The position numbers and the translations under genes are program-made. A DNA stretch of 44,251 bases from Sphaeroforma sirkka (lineage: Eukaryota > Opisthokonta > Ichthyosporea > Ichthyophonida), in contig LUCW03000523.1 in assembly GCA_001586965.3 (NCBI GenBank), forward strand, positions 1 to 44,251, written 5' to 3'. The notes under the pieces were generated by a model. That model was not told the origin of the DNA. It worked only from the letters and a program-made list of their open reading frames with translations, and did no database searches. This document shows positions 29,109 to 38,191 of this stretch, in pieces. Positions within the stretch are counted from its first letter, which is position 1, and every line of letters begins with the position of its first letter.

Positions 29109-29591
29109 TATAAGTATAGGTGGGTCAGCCTGAGAGAACGTAAGAGTAAATTTGAGACTTCTTCTCAGATTATTATGTTTATAGAAAACGGGCCACCGGC
29201 TAGCTGGCGAGAGCCGACGCTCGAGACTGAGTGTGGTAACAGCGGCTAGCCAAGAGCCGAGGTCCGAGACGGAGTGTGGTAACAGAGAATATGATATATT
29301 TATTTCTAGAAAATATATCCGAGTGCTAAAGTGTTCTGCATAAGGTTTCTCATACTGATCATATGAGTTTTTTACCCTGGCCAACGCAAGTGGTTCAACA
29401 CTAGTACAAACACCATCAGTATATAACTGAGGGTGAGATCATAAATAAATCCATTCGAATGCACCATACATTAGATACACTAGCACTTTACTATTAGTCC
29501 CCACACCGCACGCTAACAACTTAGATTTAAAGTCTACTACATTGTACTCTAACACCCAGTGTCTCATTACCTCTTGAACCTGGACACCCAT
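29100..29591 (-). pseudogene. Unassigned ORF interrupted by one in-frame TGA
   Basis: On -, the ATG at 29591 opens 50 codons (MGVQVQEVMRHWVLEYNVV ... EWIYL), then TGA at 29439-29441, then the same frame continues for 112 codons to 29100 (HPQLYTDGVCTSVEPLALAR, NSYDQYEKPYAEHF). The first 110 residues look coding in composition; the last 50 run through the tandem duplication at 29197-29285. I recognise no family. It could be a host or viral gene remnant, or chance. Confidence 0.3.
29197..29285. repeat. Imperfect tandem duplication, 46 and 43 bases
   Basis: Unit 1 (29197-29242) and unit 2 (29243-29285) both start with cggctagc and end with gagtgtggtaacag. They differ by a 3-base gap and a few substitutions. 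They are GC-rich compared with the surroundings. Confidence 0.85.
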
Positions 29592-29685
29592 ATATCACCT
29601 GCTCAGACAAAGGAATTGTCAGACGACAATTTGAGCATCTGCGTGTTAAAATGAATACAATTGTATCGTCTACGGGTTTTCCAAA

Positions 29686-29868
29686 TCAATAGCTGCCCTG
29701 TGAGTTAGATGGCCATTCCTCCGGCGTCTGCTTGTCCAAAGTCACTGAGCATGTTTTCAGAGTCCGTGGAGAGTTCATCACTCTGCGAAATGAATCAATG
29801 AACTGCTTCACTGATGACGACAAATTTTGCGGAGTAACAATTGCCAAGTGCAAATCCGCTGGTTCCAA
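29686..29868 (-). CDS. Unassigned ORF fragment upstream of element 2
   Basis: 60 aa with coding-like composition (EPADLHLAIVTPQNLSSSVK, QFIDSFRRVMNSPRTLK, TPEEWPSN). The frame is open further upstream on - (NCLEP) to about 29885. I recognise no family. It lies in the 1.2-kb stretch between the LINE and Ty3 element 2 and reads opposite to both. Confidence 0.3.
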   Translation of the reverse strand: MEPADLHLAIVTPQNLSSSVKQFIDSFRRVMNSPRTLKTCSVTLDKQTPEEWPSNSQGSY

Positions 29869-29949
29869 ACAATTCTGCCAGGGAATTTAATCACAGTTGT
29901 CAATTCCTGAGCACTACTAGGGCCACAAACTCTGTCGGCATCTCATCGG

Positions 29950-30663
29950 GTGCCAGAACATATTTCAAAATTTAATCTCTCTAGCTCTGATGCTACCATT
30001 GACCATCCTCTTGACAAACCTAACCCTGTCAGAGGATATGATCGTATGGAACTCGATGAGGCTTACCATCCTCGTAATATCGACCCTCATTTGTCAACTA
30101 ACCCTGGTAATCACGATTTTGGCAATCGCTACACCAGTACCTCGTTAGAGAGTTCCCGCTCTAATCCTGAGGATGAGGAAGTGAGAACCAGACATACTCG
30201 TCTCAGGCTATTACGCTCTGGTATTCAAGTCCTTGAGGACCGTCTATTGAATGACTCTGACCTTGACGATAGGAAAGCGGATAACATTCGCTATCTAATC
30301 GATAACAAGAGAAAGGAAATAGACACCATCTTGGCACTAGCAGCCCGTAGCACTGAGCATGAGCCTCGTGAACACTTAGAACCAAGCTTTATAAAGCAGC
30401 TAGGTAACGCGCAGGCTGAGGTCGATTTCTCTACTAATGAGAGTACAGTGGAGACACTGAAGGCCTTCGACCAACTTAAGGAGTCTGCCAGCCTTAAGGA
30501 TAAGCAGATGATGAATGCCTTTATTCATTTCTGTGAGCCAGGTGAATGGCGAACTATCTTGAAGGCTCATGAGCCCAACTGGAAAGCCCTACCCTGGCAC
30601 CAGTTGCGTGATAATATACTTAACACCTTTTTTTTGAAGATGCACGTGACCGTGAACTTTTAG
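29950..30663 (+). CDS. Gag central region, element 2
   Basis: 237 aa open frame and the best-preserved version of central Gag. It spans the shift found in element 1 near 1243 and continues to NILNTFF, where an 8-base T-run (30629-30636) breaks the frame. There is no ATG of its own at the family position; the first codon used here lies in the unrelated upstream DNA, so the upstream Gag half has been lost or replaced. Confidence 0.65.
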   Translation: MPEHISKFNLSSSDATIDHPLDKPNPVRGYDRMELDEAYHPRNIDPHLSTNPGNHDFGNRYTSTSLESSRSNPEDEEVRTRHTRLRLLRSGIQVLEDRLLNDSDLDDRKADNIRYLIDNKRKEIDTILALAARSTEHEPREHLEPSFIKQLGNAQAEVDFSTNESTVETLKAFDQLKESASLKDKQMMNAFIHFCEPGEWRTILKAHEPNWKALPWHQLRDNILNTFFLKMHVTVNF

Positions 30664-30716
30664 AGTCTCGCAAGTTCTTTGCGAACGATACCACTATTCG
30701 AGGTGCTCTAGCTCAT

Positions 30717-31250
30717 ATGACACATATGAATACTCGGATGGGTGGTCGTACCTATACTGGCGAATATTTATTAATTTGTCAGATGATGGAGACTCTGGGA
30801 GCTAACCTCTTTAAGAAAGTCAATGATGACATCATCGCCTATGGTGATTTGCGATCTATGCCTTGGTCTGTCTTTGAGAAGATAGTTCACAAGCATACCA
30901 ATCCCTCTACTAGAGTACTTAGTACCACGAGCTACTCCCAGCCCACTAAGCGAAACGCAGTAGAGACTAATACTGCGCGTAGTACTAAGAAACCTCGCAC
31001 TACTACTGGAGGGGGTACTGGCTCTACTTCTACCGAACCGAAAGGTGAAAAGAAGGTGAGAGCGCCTTGCAAGAAGTGTGGTTACAACCTCACAAAACGT
31101 AATGGCAAGTGGAATGGTAGACACGACCCTGTTAAGTGTGCACCAGGCAAGCCAGATTTTGGACACTATATGAAAGAGTGTGTTATTTGCAAGGGTACTA
31201 ACGGTTGGCACAAAGAGGATTGCAAGGACTTACTGGACGTCCCAAGTTAA
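30717..31250 (+). CDS. Gag C-terminal region with two zinc knuckles, element 2
   Basis: 177 aa open frame. The N-terminal part (YTGEYLLICQMMETLGANLF) is helical and capsid-like, followed by a basic Ser/Thr/Lys-rich linker. Two clusters follow: CKKC ... H-x4-C (C-x2-C-x14-H-x4-C) and CVIC ... H-x3-C (C-x2-C-x6-H-x3-C). The second is close to a retroviral-type knuckle. The stop is at 31248-31250. Pol starts at 31267 in the +1 frame after a 16-base gap, so Pol may be made by re-initiation or frameshifting. Confidence 0.78.
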   Translation: MTHMNTRMGGRTYTGEYLLICQMMETLGANLFKKVNDDIIAYGDLRSMPWSVFEKIVHKHTNPSTRVLSTTSYSQPTKRNAVETNTARSTKKPRTTTGGGTGSTSTEPKGEKKVRAPCKKCGYNLTKRNGKWNGRHDPVKCAPGKPDFGHYMKECVICKGTNGWHKEDCKDLLDVPS

Positions 31251-31266
31251 GCACTGACAGTACCAT

Positions 31267-31539
31267 ATGTGTGCACTAGAGCAAGATTATGAGAAAATGT
31301 TCAATAAAATCTATACCAAAGGAGATGAACGTATCTTTCAAACGGTTTTCGTAAATGGAGAAAAAGTTATGGCACTATTTGATCCAGGGGCTGAAGTCTC
31401 TGCTATCTCACGCCGAGTAGCCTACGCTACAGATATTGCTGTCCATAACGAAACAACTGATTTAATCTTGGGAAATGGCAAAGTTACTACTTGCGAACAA
31501 GCCATTGACTATGCACACATACATAATGCTGTCAGATAG
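31267..31539 (+). CDS. Pol N-terminus and aspartic protease, element 2
   Basis: MCALEQDYEKMF start, then VNGEKVMALFDPGAEVSAIS with the active-site Asp in DPGA. The frame ends because a 4-base duplication (acat, near 31520) moves it to the frame open from 31475. The protease would cleave Gag and Pol into mature proteins. Confidence 0.82.
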   Translation: MCALEQDYEKMFNKIYTKGDERIFQTVFVNGEKVMALFDPGAEVSAISRRVAYATDIAVHNETTDLILGNGKVTTCEQAIDYAHIHNAVR

Positions 31540-32578
31540 AAGAGAAGTGAAGACTCACCTAATCGTTACTGACATGTCTCAGAAATACGATTTAATTATA
31601 GGTATGACTGATCTTCTCAGTTTAGGTATAACACTCACTGGTCTGCCTAATGGGCTAGACCCGAATAAAGATCAGTCAGATGATAATATGTTAAAGATAC
31701 CTAAACCTCCGGAAGGTGAAGCAAAGGATATGATTCCGCACTTCACCGATATAATTATGGACTTAATTATACAAAACAGGAAGATTGCACTAACTGACTG
31801 GTGTATGTTTAAGTTCTCTAATGGGTACGTTAGACTTGACTTAACAAACGTCGACTTCTCTAAGTTAAAGTGTCCTTCACATAACTACGTGAGTTGGAGA
31901 CACAAAGACGTTGTCAAAACCCAAATCGAAGATTGGTTAAAACAGGGTCTAATTGAAATCAATTATGATGCAACCCCAGTTAACTTAGCTCTCTTAGCGG
32001 TCGATCGATATAAATCTGATGGAACGTTTAGTAAAACAAGAGTAGTAGTACTAGACCTGTCGCCAATCAACAAACTAATTCCGCAACATAGTTTTCCCTT
32101 ACCTAAGATAAGCGAGATACTACGCAAAATGGAGGGTGCGACTATCTTTTCCAAGATAGACTTAAAAGCTGCATTCCATCAACTACAGATATATGAGCCT
32201 CATAGGAAATACTTTTCCTTTACTTGGCAAGGTAAGAAGTACCAGTTTAAAGGTGCACCTGAAGGCTTACACATGTTACCTTCTTTCTTCCAACAAGTTA
32301 TGATGGAATTATTTGCGGACCTGTCGTATAACGTATCAGTCTATTTAGATGATATAGTTATCTTTACAAAGACAGCACATGAACATGCTAAACTCGTTAA
32401 AGAAGTCTTAAAGCGACTTAATCATGCTAAACTTAAGATTAGCGAAGACAGGTGTTCTTTTGCTAAAGATACTATACACTTACTTGGCTACAAAGTATCT
32501 GCAGCAGGGGTAGAAATTGATCCTGGCAAGAAACAGTTTCTGTTGATTTATCAACACCAATTACTGGAAGAGATGTGA
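31475..32578 (+). CDS. Pol: protease end and complete reverse transcriptase core, element 2
   Basis: 367 aa open frame and the most complete RT here. It contains the protease C-terminal strand (YDLIIGMTDLL), VVLDLSPINKLI with one extra Val codon, FSKIDLKAAFHQ (motif A), FKGAPEGLHMLPSFFQ (motif B region), YLDDIVIFT (motif C) and LLGYKVSAAGVEIDPGK. A one-base loss near 32546 breaks the frame in the connection region. Confidence 0.88.
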   Translation: MAKLLLANKPLTMHTYIMLSDRREVKTHLIVTDMSQKYDLIIGMTDLLSLGITLTGLPNGLDPNKDQSDDNMLKIPKPPEGEAKDMIPHFTDIIMDLIIQNRKIALTDWCMFKFSNGYVRLDLTNVDFSKLKCPSHNYVSWRHKDVVKTQIEDWLKQGLIEINYDATPVNLALLAVDRYKSDGTFSKTRVVVLDLSPINKLIPQHSFPLPKISEILRKMEGATIFSKIDLKAAFHQLQIYEPHRKYFSFTWQGKKYQFKGAPEGLHMLPSFFQQVMMELFADLSYNVSVYLDDIVIFTKTAHEHAKLVKEVLKRLNHAKLKISEDRCSFAKDTIHLLGYKVSAAGVEIDPGKKQFLLIYQHQLLEEM

Positions 32579-33024
32579 ACTCTGTGTGTGGGTTTGTTAA
32601 CTTCTTCTCGGATTCGGTACCGCATCTTTCTCATTACTTAAAGCCTTTCAGTCACCTACGGCTGCACAAAGGACCTTTGGGAAAGCTTTGGACTAAAGAA
32701 TGTGATGATGCATTTAAACTAGTCAAAAGTAGAGTAATGGACGCACCCATCATGCAGTACCCTGTGGATGGTGTCCCATTCCAAGTAGCAACCGACGCTT
32801 CAGATCGAGCGGTAGGTGGAGTGCTTTACCAAACGATAAATGGTATACCGCGCTACATACAATTCTTTAGCAAGAGTTATAATAAGAGCCAACGGAATTA
32901 CCCTACCGTTAAACAAGAGCTCCTTGATATAGTTACTGCGCTAAGACAGTTTAAAGACTACCTTTATGGAAGTTACTTTACTGTCGCCTGTGATCAAAAG
33001 TCTTTAACATACTTAAAGATATGA
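32575..33024 (+). CDS. Pol: connection and RNase H, element 2
   Basis: 149 aa open frame with CGFVNFFSDSVPHLSHYL (connection), QVATDASDRAVGGVLYQ (first Asp), KQELLDIVTALRQF (Glu present, next Ala changed to Asp) and ACDQKSLTYL. The stop (taaagatatga) is caused by the length of an A-run; element 3 reads through it. Confidence 0.82.
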   Translation: MNSVCGFVNFFSDSVPHLSHYLKPFSHLRLHKGPLGKLWTKECDDAFKLVKSRVMDAPIMQYPVDGVPFQVATDASDRAVGGVLYQTINGIPRYIQFFSKSYNKSQRNYPTVKQELLDIVTALRQFKDYLYGSYFTVACDQKSLTYLKI

Positions 33025-34230
33025 ACCCTGATTCACAGTTGGTGAGCCGCTGGCATGACATTATTGCCAAGTTCGCTTTTAATATAACACACATACCAGG
33101 AATACATAACCGTCTTCCTGACATGCTCTCTCGACTTGTGCCCGACTACCCGAAAACAGTCAAGGAGTTATTAGCAACCGATTGGATGCTAAATAAGAAA
33201 TGGTTTAACCTCGCTCAATCACGATGGGGTCCATTTACTGTTGATATGTTCGCCGCAGAACATAACAAACAGGTTTCTGAATATAGGTCGTTGACTCATC
33301 CTAAAGGTGATGCATTTCAGCTTGACTTATCAAAGCATAATGCGTGGGCTAACCCACCTTGTCAACTTATCGCACAGTTGTTAAATTATGTTAATATTAC
33401 TAAATCTACCATTACGCTGTGTTGTCCCTTACGTAACTCCGACCCATGGATACGTGATTTAATTAATATGATTCAAGACGAACCTATTTATGTCGACCGT
33501 GAAACCGACACGTTTTTTGTATCAGGGATCCTATTCTATTAAGAAGACACCTTGGAAACACACCATTGTTTGTCGCATCGGTCCTGCAGGTACCACTAAG
33601 TGGAAACCCTCAACCGAATTCTTAGCTAAACTAGAGGAGTCTAAAGAGTTTGAACAAAAGCTCAAGACTCGTACAACACATGCACCCAACAAGATTGCAG
33701 TCGAGGTAATGCCGATTGAAACGGCATTAGATCGTAAAAAAAACATGGAACTAGCTAAGGCCATGGATCAAAGACTCAAAACTCTAAGAGAACCTGAAGC
33801 TCGCACTCGACTACTTAAAGCGCTGCTTAAAGAACAGCCAGGAGTTGCGAAACAACTGAAGAAGATACTTCAACAATCCAATGTTGTCAATTATGTATCT
33901 CAGGAGTCTACCCCTCCTGATACTGAGGTTGCCCTTTTCAACAGGACTATGGTTCATCCAGCCAGCGTTACACAGAATCTGACTGACTTAGAGGAGCTCG
34001 AAAGTAGAGTTAAAATTATACATAATTTAACGCATCGAGCATATGAGCATACTTATAAAATGGCTATTCGTGCAGGGCTTGATCACCCGGCGCTGAAAGA
34101 AACCATACGTGAAGTATACCGACGCTGTACTGATTGTGAAAAGAACCAGATCAAGCGATACGGTTGGGCACCCCTAAAAAAGTGTGACAGAAGACCAACC
34201 GATGCGCCGAGTCTTAGTCGATTTGGTTAA
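33021..34230 (+). pseudogene. Pol: methyltransferase-like module and H2C2 finger, element 2
   Basis: Two overlapping frames (33021-33542 and 33490-34230) are separated by a T-run at 33513-33518. The first has the RNase H end and RWGPFTVDMFAAEHN ... WANPPCQLIAQLL. The second has the Lys-rich linker and HNLTH ... CTDCEK. It is otherwise the same as element 1. It shows the same frame break before the integrase core at an A-run near 34179. Confidence 0.8.
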
Positions 34231-34426
34231 ACTCCCGCGATCCAAGCATACTGGCGATGTATATATCTGTCATTTCTTATGTGTGGCTTCGGGCTATAGC
34301 TTGCTTTATGCAATACCGAACAAACGTCCACAAACAGTGGCAGAATTATGCTATCACGTCTTTAATGACTTCGGTTTCCCCGAGTACTATGTTCTGATAA
34401 CGGTAGTGAGTTTTGTACCGACGTAA
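34184..34426 (+). CDS. Integrase core, first Asp segment, element 2
   Basis: It matches element 1 5081-5323 and ends at the same one-base deletion before DNGSEF. The second Asp codon is at 34396-34398 in the following frame. The two ORFs overlap at 34426 (taATG), so re-initiation is possible at the ATG at 34426. Confidence 0.82.
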   Translation: MTEDQPMRRVLVDLVKLPRSKHTGDVYICHFLCVASGYSLLYAIPNKRPQTVAELCYHVFNDFGFPEYYVLITVVSFVPT

Positions 34427-35043
34427 TGGAGGCACTTATACTCGTATCAGGCATGACCCATAGGCGTGGTGTTCCTTACAAACCTCAAACGCAGGGTGCA
34501 AATGAGACACGTCATAGAGAACTTAAGAAACTCTTGCGTACCGCACTAGACGACGTTGAGGATATGTGGCCTTATCATTTGAAATGGGTTCAGACTCAAA
34601 TGAATAACTGCATGAATCCTCAAACTGGAACACTCCCGCTTCACTATTTCTTTGGCCGCTATAGTGAATTACAAGCAACGTTTGATAAAACTGCGCCCGA
34701 GAAACACGTTACCCCGTGGCTACAAAAGATTGAGCATATGCAGAACGTTGTTTACCCCTGTTTACTCGAGCACAAGAATCGTGTCCTACTTAAAGCGTAT
34801 GACCGATGGAATAACACTAAGAACATTGTTCAGTTCAAAGTCGGCGATTACGTTAACATTATAAATCGAAACGCCAACGTTACCGAACTCTCTTCTAAGA
34901 CGATAGGACCTTTTGTTATTTCCTACCATGATGAGAAGAGTGATACTTACGAAGTGAATAACATTGATGGTACTAGCGCAACTAATTTAGGCACTCACCA
35001 TATCCCTACCGATTTTGCTAAAACCCTGCTAAATCCTAACTGA
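34426..35043 (+). CDS. Integrase Glu segment and GPY/F module, chromodomain tail deleted, element 2
   Basis: 205 aa: MEALILVSGM, PYKPQTQGANETRHRELKKLL (catalytic Glu), VGDYVNIINR, KTIGPFVISYHDEKSDTYEV. After HHIPT the reading enters the deletion junction and stops at 35043. The chromodomain-like part and basic tail of element 1 are absent. Confidence 0.82.
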   Translation: MEALILVSGMTHRRGVPYKPQTQGANETRHRELKKLLRTALDDVEDMWPYHLKWVQTQMNNCMNPQTGTLPLHYFFGRYSELQATFDKTAPEKHVTPWLQKIEHMQNVVYPCLLEHKNRVLLKAYDRWNNTKNIVQFKVGDYVNIINRNANVTELSSKTIGPFVISYHDEKSDTYEVNNIDGTSATNLGTHHIPTDFAKTLLNPN

Positions 35044-35176
35044 CTAAATTGTATTTTAGTTTAATATAGTTTGAAACCTAGTAATTTCCATCGAAGTTTA
35101 CATACGATGTCACAAGGCTAGATTGGCAGCGTTGTGGGTTAAAGAATGTGATGATGCCTTTTAGCAGCTCAAAACA

Positions 35177-35359
35177 GTGGTTCAGCGGGCTCCAGTAGTC
35201 CAGCCACCGAAACATGGAGTACCATTCATGGTGGTGGCTACAGACGCATCCGAAATGGCGTTAGGAGGCGTTCTGTATCAAATGATTGACGGGAAACCGA
35301 GATACGTGCAGTTCTTTAGCAGGGCTATGGACTCGTCACAAATCACAAATCTATTGTGA
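35177..35359 (+). pseudogene. RNase H fragment of the Ty3 relic
   Basis: 60 aa with VVATDASEMALGGVLYQMID and YVQFFSRAMDSSQ, the first catalytic Asp region of RNase H. The frame shifts near 35350, and QQELLAIVTAL (Glu region) follows in another frame at 35365-35405. Confidence 0.75.
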
Positions 35360-36367
35360 CCCGACGGTGCAACAACAAGAGCTGTTGGCTATTGTGACTG
35401 CACTCTGCGATACCGACTCTGAAACATCCAGAAGGTGATGAGTTTCAAAACTTCGCAGCTGCTGCGCGGACTCTGATCCACCAGAAGGTGTGAGTTTCAA
35501 ATCACCTTAACAGATGAGAACGCATGGGCGAATCCACCGTGGTTGTTGATATCACAGTTGCTAATTATGTACATATACAAGATGCTACCATCACGTTGTG
35601 TTGTCCCGTAAGACATTCAGATAAATAGCTCCCACAGTTGATATCGATGATACAATGTGAGCCCATATATGTGGATAGAGAGGTAGATACTTTCTCTACC
35701 AGGGTACCCGTGCAGGTCAGAAGATGCCTTGGCGATATACAATCATATGTCGAATAGGTCCAGTTGGAACATCCAAATGAACACAGTTCGAGACCTTCAA
35801 GGGTTTAGAGTTTAGGGTTTTAGCGAGACCTTCAAGCGTAAGGTTGAAGAATCCAAGAATCTAAGTTTCCAAAACTGCAAAACTGCAGTATGCGTTACCG
35901 AGGTACAATCTAATCCTACAGTAACAAAGAGGAACAAGTCACTAGCGAAAGCATTCTACAAGGAGATACGTTCTGACAGGGGGACGATTTTCCAGATGTA
36001 TACCACCATGCTACTCAACCCATGGACAAGGAGTACATTAGTAGAATTCACACGGCCGATCTTTCAGGCGAGATGAGACCAGACGAATCTTCAAGTCCCA
36101 GTGATGTAGTAGCGGAATCCTAACCTCCAGACATTGACTCAGCGAGTTCATCGGAGGACGACATTCTGAAGTGGTTAAGGCAAAATTATGCGCTTAAACA
36201 CGTGGATAAGGTTATGACTGAGAAAGATTGCAAGAGCAATTATACACCCAAAGCTTAGGCAATATATATCTCAGGTGCATCACAAATGCAACGACTGCGA
36301 AGATAGCCGGATCAAGCGCTATGGATATGCCCCATTAAAGATTGTATCAGAAGACGAGTTGTGACGC

Positions 36368-36824
36368 AGGGTTATCATTGATTTGATTGAGCTACCCACG
36401 TCCGAACACACGAAAGATAAGTATGTCTGTCACGTGTTTGAAGTTGCTTCACGATGTAACATTCTATATCCTCTGAAAGACAAATCAACACCCACTGTGG
36501 CTGAGTGCATATATAAGTGTTTCGCAGATTTTGGCTGGCCAGCTATTGTATGTACCTACAACGTTAGTGAGTTTACAGGAGATATCCTGACGACACTCTT
36601 ACTCGTTGCGGGATCATGTCACAAGATGGGCGTATCTTTTTAAGCCTCGGACACAAGGTGCGAATGAGGTACGACACAGAAAGGTGAAGGAATTCAAGCG
36701 TGGAGCCTTGCTAGACAATGCTGGCATGTGGCCATACTCAACTAATTGGGTACAGACACAAATGAACAAGACACCGGATTTAGTCACTGGTACAACACCC
36801 GCTCACTATTTCAGGGGCCGTTAA
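36368..36824 (+). pseudogene. Integrase core of the Ty3 relic
   Basis: Two frames: 36383-36643 (IDLIELPTSEHTKDKYVCHV, then GWPAIVCTYNVSEF) and 36606-36824 (FKPRTQGANEVRHRKVKEF, then WPYSTNWVQTQMN). The first Asp and the Glu are present. The second Asp position reads Tyr (YNVSEF in place of DNGSEF), so the catalytic triad is broken. The frame is continuous between the first two catalytic positions, unlike elements 1-3. Confidence 0.8.
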
Positions 36825-37014
36825 AGTGAATTACAAGTACCTTTCAACAAGGATTCTCAGGAAGACCATGTTTTACCATGTTTAGTGAAGATGCGTCGTA
36901 CCAGAAATGTCGTCTTTTCTTGCTTGAGAGAGATAAGGACATCGCACTCAAGAAGAGACAGAAGCGATGGAAGGATTCGAAGGAGAGATATGTTTTAGGG
37001 TTTTAGAGTCGAGT

Positions 37015-37331
37015 TTGAGGTGGGCGATATAGTCAACATCACGACTCGCAACTCTGACACGACTGTGCATAGGGCTAAATACATTGGACCATTCAAGGTA
37101 TCAGTGGCCGATAAGAAGAGCAGAACATACGAAGTAAACAAAGTAGACGGTTCAAGTGCTCTTAATATCGGGTCACATCGAATTCCGACGACAGAAATCA
37201 TCCTTCGTCGCACACGTAGAGTTACTACATCTCTTATGTCTTATGTGTTCAAGAAAATTCTTGGGAAGTACAAACATGAGGACATGACTTACTATACAAC
37301 GGAGTTTGCAGATGGCACACAGAGAACCTAA
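37015..37331 (+). pseudogene. GPY/F module and chromodomain-like fragment of the Ty3 relic
   Basis: FEVGDIVNITTRNSD, KYIGPFKVSVADKKSRTYEV and LNIGSHRIPT match the GPY/F module of the other elements. FKKILGKYKHEDMTYYTTEF followed by DGTQRT matches the chromodomain-like strand, ending just before its Trp. The reading stops at 37331, shortly before the TA microsatellite. Confidence 0.78.
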
Positions 37332-37361
37332 ACCCAAACGTAATAGAGTAACCGAGTAACT

Positions 37362-37362
<1 letters not shown>

Positions 37363-37458
<96 letters not shown>
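37363..37458. repeat. (TA)n-(TG)n microsatellite
   Basis: About 75 bases of TA followed by (GT)9. It separates the relic from the 3' region of element 3. Confidence 0.95.
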
Positions 37459-37459
<1 letters not shown>

Positions 37460-37875
37460 GGTTCAAGGTTTCATTTCAGGGATGTCCGAGGACTATGGAC
37501 ACTTAAGTTTAATTTACAGGACTAAGACTAAGTTAAAATATCTATAAAAACTACTAATGTCTCAAATAGGTCCAAGTAGATGAGTCATACCAAATACTCA
37601 GGCTATTGGAGCCATCAAAGTGAATTTAGAACACTTTGGAAATATTGGAAAAAAAAGAGCTTGTACTAATTATTTAAAATACAAATAAAACCAATGTATT
37701 ATCTCAATTGATCTTGATATTTTAGACTGACCGGAGGCCGTATTTCTACATAGCCCCCAGTAGCTTTTAGAACTACGAACGTACGTTAAGGTACGATCTA
37801 GTTGGTAAAGCGAAAACCAAAGTAAAACGGTTTCGGTCATGACTTATCAGTAAGTATGTGCCTATATGTACGAGT

Positions 37876-38103
37876 TCAAGACTCATGTTGTACTCTATGT
37901 CGTTTAGTATTTGGTCCAGTAACCATTTCCGATGTAGGCGCCTTACGTTTATTATTTGGTAAGGTATTAGCCAAAGGCTGTTCTTCATTAGTAAGTAAGT
38001 TTGAACAATTTTCTGCACTGTTGGTAAGCAGATCAGAAAGTTTAGTCACGTAGGAAGTAGGTGGCAAATAGGGAATTTCAGATCCGTCAGGGTTTGTAGT
38101 CAC
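37876..38103 (-). CDS. Pol C-terminal basic tail, element 3
   Basis: 75 aa matching the end of Pol in element 1 (IPYLPPTSYVTKLSDLL ... NKRKAPTSEMVTGPNTKRHR). The basic KRKA and TKRHR groups could be nuclear-localisation signals. The stop codon is at the same position as in element 1 (6382-6384). Confidence 0.65.
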   Translation of the reverse strand: MTTNPDGSEIPYLPPTSYVTKLSDLLTNSAENCSNLLTNEEQPLANTLPNNKRKAPTSEMVTGPNTKRHRVQHES

Positions 38104-38191
38104 CTGAGGAAACCCTTTTCGTTTATCTCGTGTGTTCTTATGTAAACGCTTATTCCATTTCTTATTAAAGATACGAAGAAAGTCGCGAGAT

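Larger units (their letters stand above)
28732..29949. other. Unassigned DNA between the LINE and Ty3 element 2
   Basis: The only non-repetitive stretch of any length in the window. It contains the small ORFs and tandem duplication listed separately, T- and A-runs near 28800-28817, and nothing similar to the Ty3 or LINE sequences elsewhere in the window. It is probably host subtelomeric DNA or the remains of another element. Confidence 0.6.
29950..35097 (+). mobile_element. Ty3-like retrotransposon, element 2 (5' and 3' deleted)
   Basis: It is collinear with element 1 from about 855 to 5913 and near-identical apart from indels. It lacks everything upstream of the tRNA-like unit. After the GPY/F module (35010) it jumps over the chromodomain-like tail and most of the 3' region to the last 75 bases (from 35030), ending like element 1 at ccatcgaag. 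Confidence 0.88.
35105..37331 (+). mobile_element. Divergent, decayed Ty3-like relic
   Basis: It has protein-level similarity to Pol of elements 1-3 but clear nucleotide divergence: KECDDAF, VATDASEMALGGVLYQ (RNase H), QQELLAIVTAL, TLKHPEGDEFQ and WANPPWLLISQLL (methyltransferase-like), CCPVRHSDK, YVDREVDTF, then integrase, GPY/F and a fragment of the chromodomain-like tail. Most of the second half of RNase H is deleted at about 35405. Two short telomere-type insertions occur at 35802 and 36992. It is an older relative of the same family. Confidence 0.82.

Noticed and set aside
37173-37466. 97-aa - ORF rich in Tyr and Ile
   Set aside because: It is a translation of the (TA)n microsatellite.
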